DNA from: Proteiniphilum sp.
GTDB taxonomy: Bacteria > Bacteroidota > Bacteroidia > Bacteroidales > Dysgonomonadaceae
DNA length: 47,771 bases
Assembly: GCA_016839025.1 (NCBI GenBank)
Contig: JADLKK010000008.1
Coordinates: forward strand, 1-47,771
Direction: 5' to 3'
Part shown: in pieces, positions 1 through 8,083 of the stretch
How the letters are laid out: each line of letters opens with the position of its first letter
Position numbering within the stretch: the stretch's first letter is position 1
Position numbers and translations under genes: made by a program
The notes under the pieces: generated by a model
The model's input: the letters and a program-made list of their open reading frames with translations, nothing else
Databases searched by the model: none
Told to the model about the DNA's origin: nothing

Positions 1-100
1 TTGGTTTCGCAGCTGTTTACATGCAAACGGCATCACTTCCCCTTTATTGCCATCAGGCAAAAATAGTGTGGCTGTTGCGGTTAAATCGCGAGTTTATGCA

Positions 101-108
101 TATCTTTG
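101..108 (+). promoter_or_regulatory. -7 box of a Bacteroidota promoter
   Basis: TATCTTTG matches the TAnnTTTG consensus and lies 30 nt before the first ATG of the thioredoxin-like gene. The nearest upstream TTG is 23 nt away, so the -33 element is weak. Only the -7 box is well supported. Confidence 0.5.
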
Positions 109-125
109 TGCCTGGCTAATCAATA

Positions 126-1250
126 ATGGAAATGAATATGAGAAAATTGTTTTATCTTTTTATATCAACACTGGTGCTGATCTCCTGTCAGAAAAGTACC
201 GACTACACCATCAAGGGGAAAATCGTCAATCCTGATTTTGAAGGCAGCAGTGTCTATTTGCAGGAGATGACCGACGAGGCGATGGTCACTATCGATACGG
301 CGGTGGTGGAGAATGGGACCTTCTCTTTCTCGGGTACTGCCGACACCGTGCGGCTGCGTTTCATCCTGCTGGATGAGTCGCTGGCCCCCAGGCAGGAGAA
401 CCGGATTCCACTCCTCCTGGAACCAGGCAGACTGGAGGTCACCTTCGATAGCCTGGTGAGCGTGAAAGGTACGAAGGTTAACGAAGTTTATACCGATTTC
501 AGGCGTAAGCAACGGGATCTGAGAATGCAGATTCGTGCAGTGGTTGATCGTTACAACAGCGCACAGGCCGCCGGCACGCTGACAGAGGAGATGGATGCAG
601 AGGTCAACAGCAGTTATGACAGTATCAGCAATCAGATAAATCAGCTGAATTTCAGTTTTATCAAAGAGAATATCGGCAATGAACTGGGGCAGTACACTTT
701 TATGACATCCTCTTCCATGTTTGAGCCCGAACAACAGAGAGAGATTCTGGAGCTGGCTGATGAACGCTTCAAATCGAAAGAGAACATCCAACGTGTGGTG
801 AAAAGGCTGGAGAACCTGGAGAGGGTTGCCATTGGACAGAAGTTTGTCGACTTTACCTTGCAGGATGTTGCAGGAAACAAAGTCTCGCTCTCCGATTTTG
901 CGGGACAAGGAAAATATCTCCTGGTGGACTTCTGGGCTGCCTGGTGTGGTCCCTGCCGTCAGGAGATGCCCAATGTGGTAGCCGCCTACAGCAAATATAA
1001 GTCAAAAGGATTTGAGGTGGTAGGTGTCTCTTTCGACCGGAATCATGATGAATGGATAGAGGGTATCAGCCAGATGAATATGACCTGGCCGCAAATGTCG
1101 GACCTGATGTATTGGGACAGCCCGGTGGTCGATCTCTATGCCATTCAGGGCATTCCCCACACTGTCCTGCTTGACAAGGAAGGGGTTATCATTGAGAAGA
1201 ATCTACGCGGACAGGCGCTCGATGCGAAGCTGGCGGAACTGATGCCCTGA
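126..1250 (+). CDS. Thioredoxin-like lipoprotein (DUF4369 + TlpA-type domain)
   Basis: A predicted membrane-anchored thiol-disulfide oxidoreductase of the cell envelope. A short hydrophobic signal ends in a lipobox, with Cys21 the likely lipidated residue. Residues about 25-130 fit the DUF4369 domain found in Bacteroidota thioredoxin proteins, followed by a helical linker. From about residue 245 there is a TlpA/AhpC-type thioredoxin fold with the redox motif WCGPC at 273-277 and the cis-proline region GIPHT. Three in-frame ATGs lie at 126, 132 and 138; the one at 138 gives the most compact signal peptide. The gene is alone, ending about 55 nt before the promoter of the amidase gene. The family reduces or isomerises periplasmic disulfides; the substrate here cannot be told. 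Confidence 0.9.
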   Translation: MEMNMRKLFYLFISTLVLISCQKSTDYTIKGKIVNPDFEGSSVYLQEMTDEAMVTIDTAVVENGTFSFSGTADTVRLRFILLDESLAPRQENRIPLLLEPGRLEVTFDSLVSVKGTKVNEVYTDFRRKQRDLRMQIRAVVDRYNSAQAAGTLTEEMDAEVNSSYDSISNQINQLNFSFIKENIGNELGQYTFMTSSSMFEPEQQREILELADERFKSKENIQRVVKRLENLERVAIGQKFVDFTLQDVAGNKVSLSDFAGQGKYLLVDFWAAWCGPCRQEMPNVVAAYSKYKSKGFEVVGVSFDRNHDEWIEGISQMNMTWPQMSDLMYWDSPVVDLYAIQGIPHTVLLDKEGVIIEKNLRGQALDAKLAELMP

Positions 1251-1303
1251 CGGTACCATCGCTGGTGAGAATGCAGATGGAGTTGCCCTGGGCGGCTCCA
1301 TTT

Positions 1304-1334
1304 TTTGTTCCAACAAAATAAATATCTATTTTTG
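1304..1334 (+). promoter_or_regulatory. Promoter of the amidase-mlaD pair
   Basis: TTTG (1304-1307), 19 nt spacer, TATTTTTG (1327-1334): a full match to the Bacteroidota TTTG/TAnnTTTG arrangement. It sits 16 nt upstream of the amidase start codon, so the leader must be very short. Confidence 0.7.
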
Positions 1335-1350
1335 TGAAAAAGATATTCAG

Positions 1351-2436
1351 ATGATGCCAAACAAACACTATCTGGTTTTGTTTTTTCTGGGTGCGTTTCT
1401 TTCTCTCTGTCCTGCCCAATTGTCCCTTGCACAAAACAACTCTTTCACCGTGGTGATCGATCCCGGACATGGCGGAAAGGACCCCGGCGCAGTAGGTGCC
1501 ACCTCCCGGGAAAAAGACATCGTGCTGTCTGTTGGCCTCAAGCTCGGAGCCCTCATTGAAAAGCATCATCCGGACGTAAAGGTGCTCTATACGCGTGACA
1601 GAGATCATTTTGTAGAGCTCAACAAAAGGGCTGAGATTGCGAACAAGGCGCATGCTGACCTGTTTGTCTCACTGCATTGCAACGCGCTGGATCGCAGACG
1701 CACTTCCCCTCAGGGTGTGGAGACCTTCGTGCTGGGGCTTCACCGCAGCAAGGATAACCTGGATGTGGCCAAAGCAGAGAATGCGGTAATCATGTACGAA
1801 GAGGATTATTCGGTCACCTATGAAGGCTTCAATCCCAATGAACCGGAATCCTATATTATCTTTGAATTCATGACCAACGCTTTTCTCTCGCAGAGCGTTT
1901 ACCTGGCTACGATTGTGCAGAACCAGCTGGTTACCGGTGCCAAAAGAGTGAACCGAAATGTCAGACAGGCCGGTTTTCTGGTCCTGCGTGAAGTGGCAAT
2001 GCCCAGTATCCTGGTAGAGTTGGGGTATATCAGTAACCCTCAGGAGGAGAAGTACCTGAAGAGCAGCAGCGGTCAACATTCACTGGCCAACGCAATCTAT
2101 AACGGATTCAGGGAATATAAGCGAGAGCATGACAAAAAGAGTTATGTTTTCAATAGCGAGACATCAACCCGTACAATCTCATCCCAATCCGTCGGACCGT
2201 CGGATGAGAAGGAGTTCCGGATACAGTTCCTTACGTCATCACGCAAGTATGAAAAGGGATCGAAAGCCTTTAAGGGACTGGAACCTGTGGAGCATTATCT
2301 GGATGGAGGATTGTACAAGTATACCTACGGCAGCACTACCAGCCAGACGGAGATCAACAGAATGCTGCGCGAGGTGCGCAGAAAATTCAGGGATGCATTT
2401 GTGATCGAACTGGTGAATGGTGAACGTGTGAAATAA
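1351..2436 (+). CDS. N-acetylmuramoyl-L-alanine amidase (Amidase_3 family)
   Basis: An exported zinc amidase that cuts the bond between N-acetylmuramic acid and the stem peptide in peptidoglycan, as in cell separation. A signal peptide covers about residues 1-27. The catalytic domain (about 33-250) shows the expected zinc and catalytic residues: DPGHGG with His40, the Glu in REKD, the His in SLHCNA, and the Glu in LVELGY. The C-terminal stretch from about residue 290 (EFRIQFL onward, with repeated Tyr/Gly) resembles a SPOR-like peptidoglycan-binding domain, which would direct the enzyme to septal wall. ATG at 1351 or 1354 is possible. It precedes an MlaD-like gene by 8 nt, so the two are probably co-transcribed. 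Confidence 0.93.
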   Translation: MMPNKHYLVLFFLGAFLSLCPAQLSLAQNNSFTVVIDPGHGGKDPGAVGATSREKDIVLSVGLKLGALIEKHHPDVKVLYTRDRDHFVELNKRAEIANKAHADLFVSLHCNALDRRRTSPQGVETFVLGLHRSKDNLDVAKAENAVIMYEEDYSVTYEGFNPNEPESYIIFEFMTNAFLSQSVYLATIVQNQLVTGAKRVNRNVRQAGFLVLREVAMPSILVELGYISNPQEEKYLKSSSGQHSLANAIYNGFREYKREHDKKSYVFNSETSTRTISSQSVGPSDEKEFRIQFLTSSRKYEKGSKAFKGLEPVEHYLDGGLYKYTYGSTTSQTEINRMLREVRRKFRDAFVIELVNGERVK

Positions 2437-2444
2437 GAAAACAG

Positions 2445-3335
2445 ATGAAAAAAATTTCCAAAAATGCACTCATAGGTCTGGCCTTCCTTGCCAGCCTGTT
2501 TATGATCTATTTTGGTATCAACTTTCTGAAAGGGTTCAATGTGCTGAAACAGCAAAAACAATACTATGCCCTCTTCGATGATGTTACCAGTTTGCTCCTC
2601 TCCTCGCCTGTATATGTCAAGGGATATCAGGTGGGACTGATCAGCGGCATCACCATGGCAGATATGGAGCCGATGCGGTTTGCCGTGGCACTTAACCTGG
2701 AACAGGAGTTTCCCATTCCGGAAGACAGTTACCTGGAGTATGGCACCGATCTCTTTGGCGCTTCCCTGGCCACCCTGGTACTTGGTAACGCGCAAAATGA
2801 CCTGCAACCGGGCGACACCATCCCGGGACGTAGGGTAACAGGGTTGACCGATGGTGCTGCGAAGTTGGTGCCCCGGGCTGATTCCCTCTTTCTGCGGATC
2901 GACTCGCTGCTGCTCTCGCTACAGCGTATCGCTGCTCATCCCTCATGGGAACAATCGATTGATGGGATCGGAAATACGGTCAGCCAGCTAAACCAGACCA
3001 GTCAAAATCTGAACAGGATGGTGGCTGCCATTGAACAGGATTTGCCGGATATCAGCAAAAACCTGCGAGCTGTTTCCGCTGATATGAGTAAGGTGAGCGG
3101 TGAACTCAATGCAATGGACCTAAACCGTACCTATGCCGGTATCGACGAAACCGTCAACAATCTGAAGCTGCTCTCCGAAAGGATTAACAGCAGCGACAAC
3201 TCGCTGGGGCTGCTGATGAATGACACCCGGTTACATGACAGCCTCAATGTTACAATTGAAACAGCTACCCGGTTGCTTGAGGATATCCGTCTGAATCCCG
3301 GACGCTATCTGAGTGTGAAAGTACGTTTGTTCTGA
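2445..3335 (+). CDS. MlaD/MCE-family lipid-transport protein
   Basis: A periplasmic substrate-binding component of an Mla-type phospholipid ABC transporter. One N-terminal membrane helix (about residues 8-28) anchors it in the inner membrane. The MCE domain covers about 35-115 and contains the typical VYVKGYQVG and later LFGASLATLVLG stretches. The rest is a long amphipathic helical region with regularly spaced Leu/Ile, as in other MCE proteins that form tubes or rings. No ATPase or permease gene (MlaF/MlaE) is adjacent, so the rest of the transporter must be encoded elsewhere. It lies 8 nt after the amidase. Confidence 0.88.
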   Translation: MKKISKNALIGLAFLASLFMIYFGINFLKGFNVLKQQKQYYALFDDVTSLLLSSPVYVKGYQVGLISGITMADMEPMRFAVALNLEQEFPIPEDSYLEYGTDLFGASLATLVLGNAQNDLQPGDTIPGRRVTGLTDGAAKLVPRADSLFLRIDSLLLSLQRIAAHPSWEQSIDGIGNTVSQLNQTSQNLNRMVAAIEQDLPDISKNLRAVSADMSKVSGELNAMDLNRTYAGIDETVNNLKLLSERINSSDNSLGLLMNDTRLHDSLNVTIETATRLLEDIRLNPGRYLSVKVRLF

Positions 3336-3696
3336 TGCCGACGGGTTTTATTTTCCTGCCTTTCATGTTTCTTAATTAGAATTATTCTAAATAAGTGTTT
3401 TCCCGGTTTCTGGGTTGAAACACTTTAACCTTCGGAGATTGCGTAACATTTTTGACATATTCTTACGTGGTTTAGGGTCGTTGAAAGGTTCTCTATATCG
3501 GCTTGAATATCAAATGAATTCCTTTTGTGGATTTTTATTAATGAACTGATTGAAAGCAATATGTGTCTATTGTGTTGATAAATAACGTTTTTTTCAAAAC
3601 CGGAGAGAGTGATAAAAAGTACATTTTTTTTTCTCGATTATTTTTCCAAAATTTGTATTCTCTTATTGGAAAAAGATAGATCATTTCAGAGATTCG
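3336..3696 (+). other. AT-rich gene-free leader of dnaA
   Basis: This 361-bp stretch has no convincing reading frame. It holds a perfect 15-bp inverted repeat at 3376-3390 (TTAGAAT-T-ATTCTAA) and a hairpin at 3393-3425 with an 8-bp perfect stem (AAGTGTTT/AAACACTT). The rest is AT-rich. TGTGGATTT at about 3525 is a 7/9 match to a DnaA box; no exact DnaA box is present, so an origin is not supported. No clean TAnnTTTG box was found for dnaA. Confidence 0.6.
3393..3425 (+). terminator. Hairpin after the mlaD-like gene
   Basis: Perfect 8-bp stem AAGTGTTT/AAACACTT around a 17-nt loop in which CCC and GGG can pair further. No clear U-run follows, so it may be a weak terminator or simply an mRNA 3' stem. 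Confidence 0.4.
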
Positions 3697-5100
3697 ATGA
3701 AGAACAACTGCCAGATTTTATGGAACAACTGTTTGAATGTGATTCGGGACAATATTCCCGAACCGGCATTCAATACATGGTTTCTTCCCATTGTTCCGCT
3801 AAAATACCAGGATCATGTACTCACGGTTCAGGTCCCCAGCCAGTTTTTTTATGAATACCTGGAGGATAAATACCTCGATCTGATTCAGCAGACACTCTAC
3901 CGTGAGATAGGCGAAGGTACGATCCTTAACTACCGTATACTGGTGGAGACGGAAAGCAATACAGCTGTGGAGCTCCGGGGAGAAAGCAAGTCGTTTGCCG
4001 CAGCTGACAAGAATCTCCGAAAAAGAGCCTCGGAGAAGGTGCCCACACCTTTCGACCGGGTAGAAACCACCGAGTTTGACTCCCAGATTAACGGCAAATA
4101 CCGGTTTGAGAATTTCTTTGAAGGGGAAAGCAATCGCCTGGCAAGAACGGCAGCTGAGGCAGTGGCGAACAACCCGGCTAAGACTGCCTTTAATCCTCTT
4201 TTTGTACATGGGCACTCCGGAGTGGGAAAAACCCATCTTTGTCACGCAATCGGCTCAAAGGTGCAGGCGCTCTATCCCGACAAGAAGGTACTCTACCTCT
4301 CGGCACATCTCTTCAAGGTACAATATACCGATGCACGTCGTTTCAATACCATCAATGATTTTATCAATTTTTACCAAAGCATTGATGTGCTCATTATTGA
4401 TGATATCCATGAGTTGTCTGGCCTGGAGAAGACGCAGAACACCTTCTTCCATATCTTCAATCATCTTCACCAGAACAACAAGCAGTTGGTGATGACCTCC
4501 GACTGTGCTCCCATGGATATGCAGGGGATGGAGGAGCGACTGTTGACCCGTTTTCGCTGGGGGCTTTCCTCCAAGTTGGAGCGTCCCGACAAGGAGTTGC
4601 GAAAGAAGATTCTCCAGAACAAGGTGCTGTCCGACGGTCTCACCATCCCGGAGAATGTGATTGATTACATTGCCGAAAATGTGACTGAAAATGTGCGTGA
4701 CCTGGAGGGGATCGTGGTTTCTCTGATGGCTCATTCCATCATCAACAACCGGGAAATTGATATGACCTTGGCGCGCAGGGTGATGGAACAAAGTATCCGG
4801 TTTGAGCGGAAGCGGATCACCGTGGAAAAGATTCAGGATACCGTTTCCCAGTTTTTCAACATAAAGAGGGAGCTTATCCACTCCTCTTCCCGCAAGCGGG
4901 AGATTGTACAGGCCAGGCAGGTCACCATGTACTTTATCAAGAAACACACAGAGTTATCGCTTTCCCAGATCGGACTACAGGTGGGAAACCGCAATCATGC
5001 CACGGTACTTCACGCCTGTAACACGGTAAAGAACTTCTATGAGGTAGACAAAGGGTTTCGATCCGATATCGAGGAGATTGAACGGATCCTGAACTCCTGA
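3697..5100 (+). CDS. dnaA: Chromosomal replication initiator DnaA
   Basis: ATP-dependent initiator that binds DnaA boxes and melts the origin. At 467 aa it is of normal length. Domain I is N-terminal ([20 protein letters not shown]), followed by a linker with basic and acidic runs. The AAA+ domain has Walker A GHSGVGKT at 172-179 and Walker [13 protein letters not shown] near 230. The C-terminal helix-turn-helix has the signature [15 protein letters not shown], a conservative version of the family's box-contacting motif. ATG 3697 gives the expected N-terminus. The gene is monocistronic here and preceded by a long AT-rich leader, suitable for regulation, though no perfect DnaA box is seen there. 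Confidence 0.98.
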   Translation: MKNNCQILWNNCLNVIRDNIPEPAFNTWFLPIVPLKYQDHVLTVQVPSQFFYEYLEDKYLDLIQQTLYREIGEGTILNYRILVETESNTAVELRGESKSFAAADKNLRKRASEKVPTPFDRVETTEFDSQINGKYRFENFFEGESNRLARTAAEAVANNPAKTAFNPLFVHGHSGVGKTHLCHAIGSKVQALYPDKKVLYLSAHLFKVQYTDARRFNTINDFINFYQSIDVLIIDDIHELSGLEKTQNTFFHIFNHLHQNNKQLVMTSDCAPMDMQGMEERLLTRFRWGLSSKLERPDKELRKKILQNKVLSDGLTIPENVIDYIAENVTENVRDLEGIVVSLMAHSIINNREIDMTLARRVMEQSIRFERKRITVEKIQDTVSQFFNIKRELIHSSSRKREIVQARQVTMYFIKKHTELSLSQIGLQVGNRNHATVLHACNTVKNFYEVDKGFRSDIEEIERILNS

Positions 5101-5173
5101 TTCTTTTCCGGTGTTTATCTCCCAACCGGTTCACTTTGTGCCGATACTATTCGCCGGATAGCGGAGTTTTTCC

Positions 5174-5181
5174 TATATTTG
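5174..5181 (+). promoter_or_regulatory. -7 box upstream of endonuclease I
   Basis: TATATTTG matches TAnnTTTG, 50 nt upstream of the start codon. No TTTG lies at the right distance upstream, so only the -7 element is supported. Confidence 0.5.
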
Positions 5182-5231
5182 CCTTTTTCCCCGGCTAATA
5201 TATCTGTGCCGGGGCAGATAGGAAATAGAAA

Positions 5232-6149
5232 ATGAACCCATATCGTTATTGCTTTTTACTGATTTTACTGCTCAGATGTACTGCTCACATTGCGGCACAG
5301 ATACCTGATGGCTACTATGTTGCTGCCGAGGGAAAGAGTGGCGCAGCACTGAAGAGTGCCCTCTATAGGGTGATTCGTAATCCCGATGTGCTTTCCTATG
5401 CGGAGTTATGGACAGCTTTCGAGGCTACCGATGCATTGAAGACTAGCAAGGTGTGGGATATTTACTCCCACAAACCCCACGAAGGCGCTGACTATGTTTT
5501 CGATTTCAGGCATCATCGCTGCGGAACCATACGCAAGGAGGGAGACTGCTATAACAGGGAGCATCTTTTGCCCCGCAGTTGGTTTCAGGGTGCCACGTTT
5601 CTGGAGTCTGATCTCTTCCATATCTATCCCACGGATGGCTATGTGAATAACCGGCGCGGTAATCTCCCTTTTGGGGAGGTGGGAATCACCATTTGGGAGT
5701 CGACCAACGGTTCAAAAATCGGGCAAAATACCTTCGGTGGGTATACCCAAACGGTTTTTGAGCCCATCGATGAGTACAAGGGTGATGTGGCTCGTAGCTA
5801 TTTTTATGTGGTTACCGCCTATGAGGATCAGTTGCACAAGTGGCGCTCGGAGCAGCTGGGAGCAGAGCCCTATCCCGGTCTCAGCAAGTGGTCTCTCGGG
5901 CTGTTGCTGAAATGGCACCGTGAGGATCCTGTCAGCCTCAAGGAGGTTCGCCGTAACGAAGCGATCTTTCGGTTGCAGAAGAACCGCAATCCCTATATCG
6001 ATTATCCGGAACTGGTGGAGTATGTATGGGGGGAGAGCACCAAGAAGTCTTTTCTCCCTGAGACAATGCCGGACAGCTTCCGGAAAATAGAGTACAGTCC
6101 TTTTGAGCGATGGCTTGACCGGGTGACGGACAAACTATTGTCACGGTAA
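5232..6149 (+). CDS. Secreted endonuclease I (EndA/NucM family)
   Basis: A signal peptide (about residues 1-23) predicts export. The core carries the endonuclease I family hallmarks: CGT near HHRCGT, CYNREHLLPRSWF with the catalytic His, then DLFHIYPTDGYVNNRRGNLPFGEV, whose Asn residues usually bind the divalent metal. The family degrades DNA, and some members RNA, outside the cytoplasm. The stop codon directly abuts the ATG of the next gene, a metallophosphoesterase, so the two are almost certainly translated from one mRNA. Together they suggest breakdown of extracellular nucleic acid for nucleosides and phosphate; this is inference from context. Confidence 0.92.
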   Translation: MNPYRYCFLLILLLRCTAHIAAQIPDGYYVAAEGKSGAALKSALYRVIRNPDVLSYAELWTAFEATDALKTSKVWDIYSHKPHEGADYVFDFRHHRCGTIRKEGDCYNREHLLPRSWFQGATFLESDLFHIYPTDGYVNNRRGNLPFGEVGITIWESTNGSKIGQNTFGGYTQTVFEPIDEYKGDVARSYFYVVTAYEDQLHKWRSEQLGAEPYPGLSKWSLGLLLKWHREDPVSLKEVRRNEAIFRLQKNRNPYIDYPELVEYVWGESTKKSFLPETMPDSFRKIEYSPFERWLDRVTDKLLSR

Positions 6150-7427
6150 ATGATGAAAACGGTCTTCCTCCATCTTCTTATCTTGCTGTCGATCATTGCC
6201 GGATGCGTCCCAGCCGCAGCCGATTCACTGCAGATCGCGCTGGTAACCGATATTCATTATCTCTCTCCTGCACTCTACACGCAAGGAGAGGCACTCCAGA
6301 AACAGGAGCAGGCTTCTGGCAGGCAGTTCGACGAACAACAGAGAGTCCTGGAGCAGCTGTGGAAAGAGCTATTGCGTGAACAGCCGGACTTTCTGTTGAT
6401 TGCTGGCGACCTCACGCATCACGGTGAACGGGAGAGTCACATCGATCTGACATCCATGTTACAAACACTAGAGGATGAAGGTATTCGTGTGCTGGTGGTG
6501 CCGGGGAATCATGACATTAACATACCAAACGCGGTCGCTTACAGGGGGGAGAATAGCTCTCCCGCGGAAGGGATATCCAAAGAGGAGTTTGTGACGCTTT
6601 ATGAACCTTTCGGCTATGGTGAGGCGCTCCGGAGAGATGAGGCCTCACTCAGTTACGTTGCAGCACTGGATGAACAACACTGGCTGCTCTGTTTCGACAG
6701 CAACCGTTACGAGGAGCATGTCTCCAGCTCGATTACCGCGGGTCGCATCAAGCCGGAAACCATGGAGTGGGCCCTATCGATACTTCGTGAGGCAGAGCAG
6801 ATGGGCATCACCCTGCTTGGCATGATGCACCACGGGTTGGTGGAGCACATGCCCTACCAGTCGGCCTTCTTCCCCGATTACCTGGTAGAAGAGTGGGAGC
6901 GGCACGCGGCGCAGCTGGCCGATGCGGGGATGCCACTCATCTTCACCGGTCATTTTCACTCGAACGATATCACCCGATACACCTCCCCCTCGGGAAAGAG
7001 CATCCATGATATCGAGACCGCCAGCCTGGCGCAATACCCCTTTGCCTGGAGGGTGATGGCTCTCGCGGAAGGGGGCCTTGAGGTGGAGAGTCGTTTTGTC
7101 ACCTCGCTGCCAGACAACAACAACCTCGAGGAGGAGGCCCGCGAGCGGTTGGAGGCGGTGACCCGCCATATGGCGGAGGGACGCGTGAAGGGGTCGGGTC
7201 TCCCGCTTCCGGAGGAGCTGGTGCCACTGATCACCGACCTGATTGTGAAGTTGAACCTGAAACATGTGAAAGGAGATGAGACAGCCGATCCCGAGCTGAT
7301 GATGGCCCTTCGGATGTTTGCCTCTTTCCTGGGCAACGAGAGTGATCTCAAGGATTTCTCGTTCGACTTCCCGCCGGAGGACAACAACGTGGTGATCAGC
7401 TGGGGGAGAGAGATTGATGAAGATTAA
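6150..7427 (+). CDS. Exported calcineurin-like metallophosphoesterase
   Basis: Residues 1-24 form a signal peptide; the stretch IIAGC resembles a lipobox, so it may be a lipoprotein. The phosphoesterase metal-binding motifs appear in order: DIH near residue 36, GDLTHHGE near 88, VPGNHD near 115, MMHHG near 228 and GHFHSND near 268. The C-terminal 100 residues are helical and not recognised. Two ATGs are adjacent (6150, 6153). The start is immediately after the endonuclease I stop, and rnhB follows after 18 nt, so the three genes look like one operon. The substrate is unknown; phosphomonoesters or nucleotides are plausible from the neighbour. Confidence 0.88.
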   Translation: MMKTVFLHLLILLSIIAGCVPAAADSLQIALVTDIHYLSPALYTQGEALQKQEQASGRQFDEQQRVLEQLWKELLREQPDFLLIAGDLTHHGERESHIDLTSMLQTLEDEGIRVLVVPGNHDINIPNAVAYRGENSSPAEGISKEEFVTLYEPFGYGEALRRDEASLSYVAALDEQHWLLCFDSNRYEEHVSSSITAGRIKPETMEWALSILREAEQMGITLLGMMHHGLVEHMPYQSAFFPDYLVEEWERHAAQLADAGMPLIFTGHFHSNDITRYTSPSGKSIHDIETASLAQYPFAWRVMALAEGGLEVESRFVTSLPDNNNLEEEARERLEAVTRHMAEGRVKGSGLPLPEELVPLITDLIVKLNLKHVKGDETADPELMMALRMFASFLGNESDLKDFSFDFPPEDNNVVISWGREIDED

Positions 7428-7445
7428 AAAGTTCATAGGAAGAAG

Positions 7446-8060
7446 ATGACGCAGTTTGCCGGCTTGTTATCCTGCATGCGTGGTGATGTCGTGGAGGCGG
7501 GATGTGATGAGGCAGGGCGGGGTTGTCTCGCCGGGCCGGTCTTTGCCGCTGCCGTCATCCTGCCGCCCGATTTCCGGTGCGACCGCCTGAACGATTCCAA
7601 GCAGCTCACCGAGCGAGTGCGCGAGCAACTCCGGGTTGTGATTGAACGGGAGGCACTCGCCTATGCCGTGGCAGCCTGTTCGCCCGAGGAGATCGACAGG
7701 CTCAATATCCTTTGGGCATCGATCGAGGCGATGCACCGCGCCCTACGGTCGCTATGCCGCACCCCGCATCATATCCTGGTGGATGGTAACCGATTCTTGC
7801 AGTATGAGGTAATTCCCCACACCTGTGTGGTTGGTGGTGATGGGAAATACCTGTCGATTGCCGCGGCATCAGTCTTGGCGAAGTGCTGGCGTGATGACCA
7901 CATGCGCGAGCTGGATCACCAATACCCGCAATATGGATGGTCTCGCAACAAGGGATATCCCACCCGGGAACACCGGGAGGCGATCCAACTCCACGGCATC
8001 ACGCCCCACCACAGAAAAAGTTTCGCCCTTCAGGAACGCCAGCTCAATATCGGTTTCTGA
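7446..8060 (+). CDS. rnhB: Ribonuclease HII
   Basis: Cuts the RNA strand of RNA-DNA hybrids and removes single misincorporated ribonucleotides. The start of the domain shows GCDEAGRGCLAGPV with the first two catalytic acidic residues; the third acidic residue lies in ILVDGNR, and a later one in CWRDDHM. At 204 aa the length is normal. The frame has an ATG at 7446, with a second plausible start at 7479 (MRGDVVEAG), closer to the usual family N-terminus. It ends 23 nt before the stop of the convergent tex gene; no strong terminator hairpin is visible in that gap. Confidence 0.96.
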   Translation: MTQFAGLLSCMRGDVVEAGCDEAGRGCLAGPVFAAAVILPPDFRCDRLNDSKQLTERVREQLRVVIEREALAYAVAACSPEEIDRLNILWASIEAMHRALRSLCRTPHHILVDGNRFLQYEVIPHTCVVGGDGKYLSIAAASVLAKCWRDDHMRELDHQYPQYGWSRNKGYPTREHREAIQLHGITPHHRKSFALQERQLNIGF

Positions 8061-8083
8061 TCCGTTACGGTAGGTAGGTCCGC

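Noticed and set aside
3336-3696. Replication origin beside dnaA
   Set aside because: No cluster of DnaA boxes; the closest match is 7 of 9. AT-richness alone is not enough.
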